Notes: a model not told the origin generated them from the letters alone. Counted from the first letter of the stretch, positions 1-6,932 are shown. The stretch: DNA of 9,978 bases from DATGFK01 sp040007395 (GCA_040007395.1 JBDTVG010000176.1:1-9978); one strand, 5' to 3'. Translations and numbers: made by a program.

Positions 1-792
1 CTGTACCCAGAAGCGGTTGCCCTTAATCGTGTTGATTTCACCATTATGGGCGATCACGCGGAAGGGTTGTGCCAGATCCCACGAGGGGAAAGTATTCGTA
101 CTGAACCGCGAATGGACGAGCGCGATGGCACTTTCGGATCGCGGATCGCGCAGATCCGCGAAGTAGCCGCGAAGCTGCAACGACGTAAACATCCCTTTAT
201 AGATAACTGTTTTTGTCGATAATGAACAAATATAAAACAGTCTTGCTTGACTCAGTTCTGATGCGCTAACTTCGCTTTCAATACGTTTGCGAACGACATA
301 TAGTTTTCTTTCTAGCGCGTCTGAGCTTAGATCGGTGGTTGAAGTGATAAATATTTGGTGCATTGCGGGTTCAGAACTTTTAGCGATCTCGCCAATATCG
401 CTGTTATCCACAACGAGATTACGCCAAGCCAAGACATGCAACCCTTCGTCGACGATGATGCTGTCCAACGCCTGAACACAAAAGACAGCTTCGTCGGGGT
501 TTTGGGGCAAAAACACGATCCCCGTCCCATACTGTCCCGGTTCGGGCAATGCGGGAATTTCTTCCTTGTACAATTCATGGGGAATTTGGATCATGATCCC
601 CGCGCCATCGCCCGTTTTGTTATCGGCGCTCTCCGCGCCACGGTGTGCCATGCGCTCAAGCACTTCCAAGCCGCGCTCAATGATGTTATGCGAACGTTGG
701 CCTTTGATGCTGGCGACGAACCCGATACCGCACGAGTCGTGTTCATTGGCGCTGTCGTAAAGTCCCTGTTTTGTGGGAGGATTATCTGCCAT
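1..792 (-). CDS. gltB: Glutamate synthase large subunit, N-terminal part (runs off window)
   Basis: The enzyme makes two glutamates from glutamine and 2-oxoglutarate in the cytoplasm (GS-GOGAT nitrogen assimilation). The minus-strand frame is open from ATG 792-790 to the left edge, giving 264 codons of a protein normally near 1,500 residues. What is visible is the class II glutamine amidotransferase domain. A 20-residue leader is followed by SCGIGFVAS; Cys21 should become the N-terminal nucleophile after the leader is cleaved, as in known GltB proteins. Further hallmarks are HRGAESADN and GDGAGI (about residues 50-65), then HSRFSTNT and AHNGEINTIKGNRFW near the window edge. A weak AGAGG lies 11 nt before the ATG. 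The gene is divergent from the phosphatase gene. The FMN/synthase and GXGXG domains lie outside the window, so ferredoxin versus NADPH type cannot be decided. The family call is secure. Confidence 0.96.
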   Translation of the reverse strand, partial: MADNPPTKQGLYDSANEHDSCGIGFVASIKGQRSHNIIERGLEVLERMAHRGAESADNKTGDGAGIMIQIPHELYKEEIPALPEPGQYGTGIVFLPQNPDEAVFCVQALDSIIVDEGLHVLAWRNLVVDNSDIGEIAKSSEPAMHQIFITSTTDLSSDALERKLYVVRKRIESEVSASELSQARLFYICSLSTKTVIYKGMFTSLQLRGYFADLRDPRSESAIALVHSRFSTNTFPSWDLAQPFRVIAHNGEINTIKGNRFWVQ

Positions 793-840
793 TTTGGAAA
801 GATCCTCTATCTGGGGCGTTCCCCAAACCATACTGAACCC

Positions 841-865
841 GATCAATTTAATCTGATCAATTTAA
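841..865. repeat. 11-bp direct repeat upstream of gltB
   Basis: GATCAATTTAA occurs twice (841-851 and 855-865) separated by TCT, a 14-bp period. It lies about 50-73 bases upstream of the gltB start codon. Each copy carries a GATC core, and the second begins within a TGATCA palindrome. The position would suit a regulator binding site for nitrogen control, but no known operator consensus is matched and it could be chance in AT-rich DNA. Confidence 0.4.
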
Positions 866-1120
866 AAAATGATATGACATACTATTTTAAAATTTATTTT
901 GGGCAGTTGAAAGGTAAATTTTTTGATTCTAAATGATAAATACACTGAGCGCTATAGTTACAATGCCCTATCGCCAAATCTATTATCCGAGGTGAAGTGT
1001 GGACAAAGGCAGCGCGAGAAAAAGATTTTACTATTATAGCTTGCCTTAGTTTGCGATAGTAATAATTCCGTTTGTTATCCGTCCGATTTCCCTGTGTATC
1101 AGAGCGTCATCAGATTGCTA

Positions 1121-1129
1121 TGCTATAAT
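1121..1129 (+). promoter_or_regulatory. Extended -10 promoter element overlapping an upstream ATG
   Basis: TGCTATAAT is a perfect extended -10 (TGn plus the consensus TATAAT at 1124-1129). No good -35 sits 16-18 bp upstream, which is typical of extended -10 promoters. Transcription would start near 1136, after the ATG at 1128. Translation would then have to begin at the downstream TTG 1158, which has its own strong ribosome binding site. This supports the 1158 start for the phosphatase gene. Confidence 0.55.
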
Positions 1130-1145
1130 GCGTGCAGACCTTAGC

Positions 1146-1153
1146 AAGGGGGA
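1146..1153 (+). promoter_or_regulatory. Ribosome binding site deciding the TTG 1158 start
   Basis: AAGGGGGA, part of a longer purine run, ends 4-5 nt before an in-frame TTG at 1158. The upstream ATG at 1128 has no purine-rich sequence before it, only the TATAAT element. The site therefore favours the TTG as the true start. Confidence 0.6.
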
Positions 1154-1157
1154 AGTC

Positions 1158-3413
1158 TTGGCTGCACACTCCGAACCCGCCCGCACTCCGCCGATTGACC
1201 GTACTAGCCTAATTGGTATTGGTGCATTGGTCGCAGCGGTGATTATCCTGATCATTCTTATCGGCTTGATCACGCTGCTTCCTGCTCGGACGATTACCGA
1301 AACATTGTCCAATCAGGCGCGTGAAGAACAAAAAGTGCTGGCAGGGTCGTTAGCGCGTCAGGTTGAAAACTATTTTAACAATACTGCCTACGATTTGCTT
1401 GGCCTCACTGGACTACCTGAGATCAAAGCCAGCGCTGAGGGAGTCAGACCCGCCGCCTTAGCCCAATTGGCGGATCTTGCCGAACGGCGGATGGGTCAGA
1501 TCAAATCGATTGTACGGCTGTCCGGCGACGGTACGCCGATGTACGCATGGCCTCCCGACTACAACGCAAAGATTCAAGCGGGTCAGCCCTTGCCTTGGAC
1601 GGTAACGCGAGAGTGGGTCGATGAGGTGGTGCAGGGGCGTGTGGTCCAGTTTCGGCTGGTGCATACTACTGCCAATAGCTCGGCTTACGTATTTGTCGCG
1701 CCGATCAACCCGGCAACCAGTGTGAGTGAAGCGCTGGCAATTGAGATCGATTTAAATAATTACTTTGTGAGCGTTTTCAAATCGCTGCAACTAAGCGACA
1801 CACGCCAATTGTGGGTTTTTGATCGCTTCGGCGCTGAACTGTATCACTATCACCCCGAACCAGTCTACCGGGGCAATATCATTCAGGTGCCTGTCGGGGT
1901 ACAACCGACCTTGCTTACCGAGTTCCCAACCCCAGATCGCGAGTCAGTGGTCGCGTCTGTCTTCCCATCCTTTACGGGCGAAGTCTCTAGGGATCGCACA
2001 ATCGTCTTGTTGTTGAGCCGGATGGTCAACGAAGGCCAAGAGGCTATTGTCAAAACGCTAGGCCTTTTGTTTATCTTCGGTCTTGCCATCATTGGCTTGA
2101 TCGTCGTCTTTGGCCTGATGATTGGGCGTTACCTGCTGCGAGAAACTGGTCGCCGCCGTCTGGAAGACCAGCGTCGTTCGACAGCGCGTACCCTGCTCGT
2201 CACTTCCCGTGCGCTTAACTCAAGCCTCGACCTGAATGTCGTCTTGCAAGGCATCTTGGGCGAACTAGGCAATATTCTGCCGCATGATTCAGCCTCGATC
2301 TGGCTGCTGAACGATGAAAAAGACGCGCTAACTGTGGTTGCCGGAACAGGCAAGGCCGAGCGTGCAGCCGTCCAAAACCATGTCGAGACTCCCTTGCGGC
2401 GGCTGCGCGGCGCACGCGAAGTCGTGATGACAGGCAAACCTGTTGTCATCAACGATATTAATACTGATCCGCGCTGGAAGGTGACACCAGAGAGCGAGAC
2501 GCGGGCATGGTTGGGCGTTCCGCTGCGGGTGCGCGAAGAAGCCGTTGGGGTGCTGAATATCGACAGCTATCAGGCCAACCGCTTTATGCCGGATGACATC
2601 GATCTTGCCGAAGCCTTTGCCGATCAGGCAGGCGTAGCGATCCAGAATGCCCGCGCCCATGAAGTGCAGATCAAAGCTTACGAAACGGAACTGGAAACAG
2701 CGCGGGCTATTCAGTTGAGCCTACTGCCGCATGAAGAACCGCCAATCCCCCAGATTCAGATTGCCTCACGTTCGATCCCAGCGCATCAAGTCAGCGGTGA
2801 CTATTACCAATATTATATTTTGCCCGATGGAAAATTGGGAATTGCGGTGGGCGACGTAAGCGGCAAAGGTATTCCCGCCGCCTTATTGATGGCAGTCATT
2901 TCGACGACGCTGCGCGATGAGATTTTGCATAACTCGGCTCCTGCCGCGCTGCTGGATGAACTCAATACTCGCCTGATGGATCGGATGCGCTTGAATAACA
3001 TGAACAGCGCTTTGCTGCTGGCACTGTTTGACCCACAAACGCGCCATCTGGAACTGGCGAACGGCGGTATGGTGCAGCCCTATATCTGCAACGGCGCGGG
3101 CTGGGTGTCTATTCCTGTCGGCGGCTATCCGCTTGGTGCAGCCTCGAAAAGCAGCTACAAGTCCAAGACGGTGACACTCGCCCCCGACTCAATGGTGGTT
3201 ATTGTCAGCGATGGTGTGGTTGAGTCACAGAACTTGCGGCGCGAATTTTTCGGCTTTGAACGACTCGAAGCGCTCTTGGCAGAAGTGCCGCCGACCATGA
3301 CCGCCGATGAGGTTGCCGATCTAATCGTTCAGGCGGTGCGACGGCATCTTGAGGGACAGGAACCGCAGGACGACATTACCATTGTAACCATGAAATCGAT
3401 TGAACTTAACTGA
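1158..3413 (+). CDS. Membrane-anchored sensor/GAF/SpoIIE-type (RsbU-like) PP2C serine phosphatase
   Basis: This is predicted to dephosphorylate a phosphoserine or phosphothreonine on a STAS-domain anti-sigma antagonist, as RsbU and SpoIIE do. From the TTG start it has 751 residues: TM1 about 18-42, an extracytoplasmic sensor about 43-298 (probably Cache-like), TM2 about 300-325, a GAF domain about 345-505, an RsbU-type helical linker (ETARAIQLSLLP, about 513-524), then the PP2C domain to the end. The metal-binding aspartates are all present: D548 in VSGDYYQ, D566 in VGDVSGKG, D685 in VSDGVVES and D738/D739 in PQDDITIV. The common GDxYD pattern is GDYYQ here, so the second Asp is replaced. An ATG at 1128 would add ten residues but overlaps the -10 element. 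The gene ends 55 bp before the HATPase gene, probably as one transcript. The sensed ligand is unknown. Confidence 0.93.
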   Translation: MAAHSEPARTPPIDRTSLIGIGALVAAVIILIILIGLITLLPARTITETLSNQAREEQKVLAGSLARQVENYFNNTAYDLLGLTGLPEIKASAEGVRPAALAQLADLAERRMGQIKSIVRLSGDGTPMYAWPPDYNAKIQAGQPLPWTVTREWVDEVVQGRVVQFRLVHTTANSSAYVFVAPINPATSVSEALAIEIDLNNYFVSVFKSLQLSDTRQLWVFDRFGAELYHYHPEPVYRGNIIQVPVGVQPTLLTEFPTPDRESVVASVFPSFTGEVSRDRTIVLLLSRMVNEGQEAIVKTLGLLFIFGLAIIGLIVVFGLMIGRYLLRETGRRRLEDQRRSTARTLLVTSRALNSSLDLNVVLQGILGELGNILPHDSASIWLLNDEKDALTVVAGTGKAERAAVQNHVETPLRRLRGAREVVMTGKPVVINDINTDPRWKVTPESETRAWLGVPLRVREEAVGVLNIDSYQANRFMPDDIDLAEAFADQAGVAIQNARAHEVQIKAYETELETARAIQLSLLPHEEPPIPQIQIASRSIPAHQVSGDYYQYYILPDGKLGIAVGDVSGKGIPAALLMAVISTTLRDEILHNSAPAALLDELNTRLMDRMRLNNMNSALLLALFDPQTRHLELANGGMVQPYICNGAGWVSIPVGGYPLGAASKSSYKSKTVTLAPDSMVVIVSDGVVESQNLRREFFGFERLEALLAEVPPTMTADEVADLIVQAVRRHLEGQEPQDDITIVTMKSIELN

Positions 3414-3452
3414 GCAACCTTTAACTCTATTTCGGTAACAGTATCGTATGGA

Positions 3453-3468
3453 AGGATGAGAATATCCT
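3453..3468 (+). promoter_or_regulatory. Small hairpin over the ribosome binding site of the HATPase gene
   Basis: AGGAT (3453-3457) can pair with ATCCT (3464-3468) across a 6-nt loop, placing the only Shine-Dalgarno-like sequence (GAAGGA, 3451-3456) in a stem ending right before the GTG start. Such a fold would lower translation unless opened by ribosomes arriving from the upstream gene. The stem is only 5 bp, so this may be chance. Confidence 0.3.
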
Positions 3469-3957
3469 GTGAACACTTCAACTTATGGCAATAGATCAGC
3501 TATTGGCGCATCGCCTGATCAAGTGATTATCTCTCTGCCTAGCACACGCGGCTATGAAAAAGTCGCTCGCAGTGCCGCAGCCAGCGTTGCCGAGGAAATG
3601 GGCTTCACGCAGGAGCGCATCGAGGACGTAAAAACAGCCATTGCTGAGGTGTGTAGTAATGCCATTGAACACGGCAACCGCGAAGATAGGCGGGCGCATG
3701 TAGCGGTACTGTTGACTGCCGCCAAAGAACAACTTGAGATCAATGTGGCTGACGAAGGGTTGACCCCGATGCCCGATGTGCTGCCCATGCCGGGGCAACC
3801 TGATAGTGGCGAAGCAGGCAGCCGGGGCTGGGGCATGTTCTTTATCTCACAACTGGTCGATGAGGTCGAGATCACCCGCCTGCCCGAAGGTGGCAATATG
3901 GTCAAGCTGGTGATCTATCTAAAACCGACCCGCAAATCAAAGGGCAAAAATGGCTAG
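3469..3957 (+). CDS. RsbW-like ATP-binding anti-sigma factor / serine kinase (HATPase_c)
   Basis: In partner-switching systems this family binds a sigma factor or another target and phosphorylates its STAS antagonist; the neighbouring phosphatase would reverse that step. The 162-residue cytoplasmic protein is the usual RsbW/SpoIIAB size. It has a GHKL fold: N-box AIAEVCSNAIEHGN with E60 and N64, G1 region VADEGLTP with D95, and G2 region SRGWGMFFISQLVDEV at 118-133. G1 lacks the second glycine of the classical DxGxG, which is common in this family. The GTG start has a GAAGGA about 12 nt upstream. There is no membrane segment, and the C-terminal tail is basic (RKSKGK). It follows the phosphatase gene by 55 bp, strongly suggesting one operon. 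Neither a STAS antagonist nor a sigma factor is seen nearby. The family is secure; kinase activity and target are inferred. Confidence 0.9.
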   Translation: MNTSTYGNRSAIGASPDQVIISLPSTRGYEKVARSAAASVAEEMGFTQERIEDVKTAIAEVCSNAIEHGNREDRRAHVAVLLTAAKEQLEINVADEGLTPMPDVLPMPGQPDSGEAGSRGWGMFFISQLVDEVEITRLPEGGNMVKLVIYLKPTRKSKGKNG

Positions 3958-4047
3958 CCCCTGCAACGGGTGTTGGATGTCGTCTATCAAATTGGAGTGA
4001 CACAGCTATTCATGGTAACTTGAGCATAAGAAGATCAAGAAGGTGCA

Positions 4048-4641
4048 ATGATGCTCACTCCTGAACTTATTGCCCAGATCACAGCTTATCTAGATGCGAC
4101 TACCCTTATACCAGACCATGCTGATCTCATATTTGTCTTTGGAACGCGCTTGTTGACTCCTGCTCAGCTTGCTCTTGACCTGTATCATCAACAACCCACA
4201 TCCCCTATAGTGTTAACAGGCGGAAACAATCGCCATACAGGTCAAAATGAAGCTGACAGTCACTATGCTTTCCTTACTACGATGGGCGTTCCGACAGATA
4301 CCCTCATTCTTGAGAATCGCTCGACAAATACCTTCGAAAATGTAACTTTTGCTATCCCACTCATTGAACAAGAACTACAACTGCCCTTTGTTAAATCAGT
4401 GCTTGCCATTTGCAAGTGGATGCATTCTCGACGTGCTCTGATGACACTCAAACGACACTTTCCGCCCGGTATCCGTTTTTATGCCTGCACCTATGAACCA
4501 GAAGGCGTTACACGCGAGAACTGGTTTTTAGAATCTTCCAACGAAATTTCGAATGTCTTGAAAAACTGGGAACGTATCCCTCAATACATAGGCTGGGGTC
4601 ATATTCAGGAAATCGTTCGTGATGGTGATAGTTACCTCTGA
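4048..4641 (+). CDS. YdcF/SanA-type DUF218 protein
   Basis: A cytosolic DUF218 (YdcF-like) protein of 197 residues with no signal peptide or membrane helix, unlike SanA or ElyC. Family marks are DLIFVFGTR (26-34), PIVLTGGNN (53-61), the conserved EADSHYAFLTTMGVP near 68-82, and LENRSTNTFENVTFA at 88-102, followed by a KSVLAICKWMHSRRA strand and helix. E. coli YdcF has been reported to bind S-adenosylmethionine, but the family's cellular role is poorly defined, so no reaction is assigned. AAGAAGG precedes two adjacent ATGs (4048 and 4051); the second has the better spacing. The gene is 90 bp after the HATPase gene. Its GC content is visibly lower (35-45% in three sampled 60-base lines) than its neighbours, hinting at separate origin. 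It is convergent with the PPK2 gene. Confidence 0.85.
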   Translation: MMLTPELIAQITAYLDATTLIPDHADLIFVFGTRLLTPAQLALDLYHQQPTSPIVLTGGNNRHTGQNEADSHYAFLTTMGVPTDTLILENRSTNTFENVTFAIPLIEQELQLPFVKSVLAICKWMHSRRALMTLKRHFPPGIRFYACTYEPEGVTRENWFLESSNEISNVLKNWERIPQYIGWGHIQEIVRDGDSYL

Positions 4642-4661
4642 GCGAAGGGGTGCCCTTCGCT
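4641..4661. repeat. Perfect 9-bp hairpin between convergent genes
   Basis: AGCGAAGGG pairs perfectly with CCCTTCGCT across a 3-nt GTG loop. It begins at the last base of the preceding stop codon. No T-run follows on either strand, so it is not a classical intrinsic terminator, although it could still end or stabilise transcripts. Its pattern (AGCG, GGG, GTG loop, then CTACxAT) resembles the first arm of the repeat at 5639-5708, so it may be a decayed or shorter relative of that family. The rest of 4662-4739 shows nothing recognisable. Confidence 0.6.
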
Positions 4662-4739
4662 ACGATTGTCTGAATACTATTTTATCGCTTCCCGACCATA
4701 GATTGTGCGGTTTACAATTCCAAAGGTAGAATGTAGGTT

Positions 4740-5549
4740 CTAATCGGGGATCACTACATTCTCCAAGCCTTCAACGGGTTTTGGATATTTCAGATTGAGT
4801 TTATCCAGCGCCTCAACAATTGTCCGAGTCACCACTAGATCCCGATACCATTTGTGGTTGGCAGGGACGATATACCACGGCGCAGTCTCCGTATTGCACT
4901 TGGTGAGCATATCCTCATACGCTTCAACGTAATCGTCCCAGAGTTCGCGTTCTTTCAGATCGCCTAGCGCAAATTTCCACTGCTTATGCGGATTATCGAT
5001 GCGTGATTGCAAGCGCTCTTTTTGTTCGTCTTTCGAGATATACAAGAAAAATTTGAGGATCACCACGTCCTGCTCAACGAGCATTTCTTCAAAATGGTTG
5101 ATTATCTCATAACGGGCTTTCCAGACTTTTTTCGGAACAAGATCATGGACGCGCACGACTAGCACATCTTCATAGTGGGAACGGTTAAACACGCCGATCA
5201 TGCCCTGTGGCGGCACACGATGATGGACACGCCACAGAAAATCGTGGGAAAGTTCTTCGGCGGAAGGCTGCTTAAAGGCGGTAATCTCTACGCCTTGCGG
5301 GTTTAGCCCTCGGAATACATGCCCAATCGTCCCATCCTTGCCGCCAGTGTCGATCCCTTGCAGCACGATTAACACGGTGCGTTTCCGTTCCGCATAGAGA
5401 ACTTCTTGCAGATCGCGCAGACGATCCAGATCCTTGTTGAGTTGTTCCTGTACCTCTGACTCATCTTCATAGGAACCGGTGTAGGCGGGATCATAATCTT
5501 TGAGATGGACTTTTTTCTCAAAAGGGGGCATTAAAGGTTGCTTGGACAT
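4740..5549 (-). CDS. PPK2-family polyphosphate:nucleotide phosphotransferase
   Basis: The enzyme transfers phosphate between polyphosphate and AMP, ADP or other nucleotides in the cytoplasm. The 269-residue single-domain protein has Walker A GIDTGGKDG (65-73), the lid motif FNRSHYEDVLVVRVHD (121-136) carrying the Walker B region, and ELSHDFLWRVHHRVPPQG (99-116). This sequence style matches the subfamily often annotated as PPK2_rel_1, some members of which phosphorylate both AMP and ADP. Substrate preference cannot be read from sequence. The reading frame extends to a GTG at 5582, but ATG 5549 is chosen because AGGAG (5563-5559) lies 9 nt upstream and homology begins there. The gene is transcribed alone or leads nothing on its strand within view; its 3' end faces the DUF218 gene. 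The palindromic repeat at 5639-5708 lies upstream of it. Family identity is secure. Confidence 0.93.
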   Translation of the reverse strand: MSKQPLMPPFEKKVHLKDYDPAYTGSYEDESEVQEQLNKDLDRLRDLQEVLYAERKRTVLIVLQGIDTGGKDGTIGHVFRGLNPQGVEITAFKQPSAEELSHDFLWRVHHRVPPQGMIGVFNRSHYEDVLVVRVHDLVPKKVWKARYEIINHFEEMLVEQDVVILKFFLYISKDEQKERLQSRIDNPHKQWKFALGDLKERELWDDYVEAYEDMLTKCNTETAPWYIVPANHKWYRDLVVTRTIVEALDKLNLKYPKPVEGLENVVIPD

Positions 5550-5638
5550 GGCGGAACACTCCTGATTGACGATACAACTCACGGCAATTCAGCAATGTTA
5601 ACAGATATTTCCTTAATCAGAAATTAACAATTGGCGGA

Positions 5639-5708
5639 AGCGGACAGGGCGTGCCCTGTCCCTACATCCAAACGGTATGGTGTAGGGACAACGCCCGCGT
5701 TGTCCGCT
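5639..5708. repeat. 70-bp multi-hairpin intergenic palindromic repeat
   Basis: The element is bounded by perfect 8-bp inverted ends, AGCGGACA (5639-5646) and TGTCCGCT (5701-5708). Inside are three further perfect pairings: GGACAGGGC with GCCCTGTCC (5642-5661, 2-nt loop); TGTCCCTACA with TGTAGGGACA (5657-5666 and 5681-5690); and GGACAACGC with GCGTTGTCC (5686-5705, 2-nt loop). These are partly mutually exclusive, so either a long hairpin or a cloverleaf-like form is possible. It encodes no protein and no transposase. A partial copy (33 of 39 bases identical to 5642-5680) occurs at 9890-9928, making this a dispersed family of REP- or MITE-like type. Confidence 0.85.
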
Positions 5709-5751
5709 GCATAGACCTGCGAACTAAGTCTGCTCGACCCGGCATGGAGGA

Positions 5752-6894
5752 TTACCCAAACCGCCGCACACTAAACAGACTCAAATCATAGGGTGTTGCG
5801 CCGCGAGTGGCGAGATCCGCCAGCATCCGCCCGATCAGGATGCCGAACTTGAAGCCGTGTCCCGAAAAGCCCGCCCCAATCGCGATATGCTGATAGGCGG
5901 GATGCCTATCAATGATGAACTGCTCGTCGGGAGTCATGGTATATAGGCATACCCGCGACTCTTTGACCGGACCGTTGCCAGTGGGCAAGTAATGCTGCAC
6001 AAAGTCGCGGATCACGCCGATATACGGTTCGTCAGGCGTGCGGTTCACCTGATCAGGATCGACAGGTTCATGCCGACCATGAATCGCTACCTTTAAGCCG
6101 GAGCCGTCCACGTTGGGCAGCCCATAGCGCCACGGCTGATCGTGGCAGATAAAGATTGGGCAGCGATCCGGCAGAAAAGCAGTCGGATCGGATGGCTCGA
6201 AAAACACGAGTTCTTCGCGAGTTGGCTGCAATGGCAAGCGCAGATCGAGCATGGTCAGCACATGGGCAGCCCATGATCCTGCCGTGATGACCAATCGCGC
6301 CGCCTCGTAGGACTCGGTGGCGGTCTGAATATGCACCGAGTCAGTCAGCGCTTCGACCTTTAGCACGGGCGTATTGGTGAGCAGCGTCGCGCCATGTTTC
6401 CGCGCCAGATTTGCCTGTGCCAACACGCATTGCGACGCGGCAAGATAGCCGCCATCAGGCTGGTAGATCGCCATCATATTGTCGTCAAGCTGGAACTGTG
6501 GCAGGCGCTTGGCAACTTCCGCCGGGGTGATCCATTCCAGCGGAACATGCGTCGCTAGCATGGTATCGCGGGTCGTCAGCAGCGATTCCGAATCCACCAA
6601 GCCGAAGTCTAGCCCGCCAATCTGGAACATCAACGCTTGTCCTGATTCGGCTTCGAGATCGCGCCACATCGGGAAAACCGCTTTCGCCATTTCAACGTAG
6701 ATCGGGTGATCGTAGGCGTAGCGGATAATGCGCGACTCACCGTAAGAACTGCCCAATCGATGATCCAGCGCGAATTGTTCTAGCCCTAGTACACGCTGTC
6801 CATCCTTCGCCAGATGGTAAGCGGCGGCAGTTCCCATCACACCCAGCCCCAGCACAATCACATCATATTGGTTTGCTTGTTTGTCAGTGACCAT
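5752..6894 (-). CDS. Monomeric sarcosine oxidase-type FAD amine oxidase
   Basis: This family oxidatively demethylates sarcosine or related N-methyl amino acids, giving the amine, formaldehyde and hydrogen peroxide. The 380-residue protein is the usual length for MSOX/SolA enzymes. It has the N-terminal dinucleotide-binding motif VLGLGVMGTAAAYHLA (14-29) and GSSYGESRIIRYAY (48-61). The MSOX active site (Bacillus numbering in brackets) is fully matched: R55 and R58 (R49, R52), Y61 (Y55), Y257 (Y254), H272 (H269), C316 in CLYTMTPDE for covalent FAD attachment (C315), Y318 (Y317) and K349 in GFSGHGFKF (K348). The preserved spacing argues for a working enzyme with covalent flavin. ATG 6894 has only a weak GGAA upstream. 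The gene is 74 bp downstream of the methyltransferase pair and may be cotranscribed or use its own promoter. N-methyltryptophan or another secondary amine is an alternative substrate. Confidence 0.92.
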   Translation of the reverse strand: MVTDKQANQYDVIVLGLGVMGTAAAYHLAKDGQRVLGLEQFALDHRLGSSYGESRIIRYAYDHPIYVEMAKAVFPMWRDLEAESGQALMFQIGGLDFGLVDSESLLTTRDTMLATHVPLEWITPAEVAKRLPQFQLDDNMMAIYQPDGGYLAASQCVLAQANLARKHGATLLTNTPVLKVEALTDSVHIQTATESYEAARLVITAGSWAAHVLTMLDLRLPLQPTREELVFFEPSDPTAFLPDRCPIFICHDQPWRYGLPNVDGSGLKVAIHGRHEPVDPDQVNRTPDEPYIGVIRDFVQHYLPTGNGPVKESRVCLYTMTPDEQFIIDRHPAYQHIAIGAGFSGHGFKFGILIGRMLADLATRGATPYDLSLFSVRRFG

Positions 6895-6932
6895 TTTTGT
6901 GTTCCGAATTTACCCCACGGTGCAATGGTCCG

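Larger units (their letters stand above)
793..1157. other. Divergent intergenic region between gltB and the phosphatase gene
   Basis: About 335-365 bases without a convincing gene. The part at 841-950 is strongly AT-rich and is the likely gltB promoter zone, although no clean -35/-10 pair stands out on the minus strand. It holds a direct repeat (841-865) and a loose 7-bp inverted repeat, TTACTAT at 1028-1034 and ATAGTAA at 1056-1062, of unknown role. The right end carries the extended -10 described separately. No tRNA-like or riboswitch-like fold was recognised by eye. Confidence 0.6.

Noticed and set aside
355..936. Plus-strand reading frame of 193 codons opposite gltB
   Set aside because: It is antisense to a clearly homologous gltB sequence with conserved motifs; the product has no recognisable pattern and the start lacks a ribosome binding site.
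1028..1062. Terminator or operator formed by TTACTAT and ATAGTAA
   Set aside because: Seven AT-rich pairs with a 21-nt loop are weak, no T-run follows, and it can occur by chance in AT-rich DNA.
3958..4047. Terminator between the HATPase and DUF218 genes
   Set aside because: No stem longer than three or four pairs with a following T-run was found; cotranscription cannot be excluded.
5550..5582. GTG 5582 as start of the PPK2 gene
   Set aside because: The extra 11 residues are upstream of a well-placed AGGAG and ATG 5549, and PPK2 proteins of this type normally start near the MSKQP-like sequence.
5639..5708. A tRNA or small structured RNA gene
   Set aside because: The stems are perfect palindromes with 2-nt loops and no tRNA consensus elements, and a related copy occurs elsewhere in the window; a dispersed repeat explains it better.
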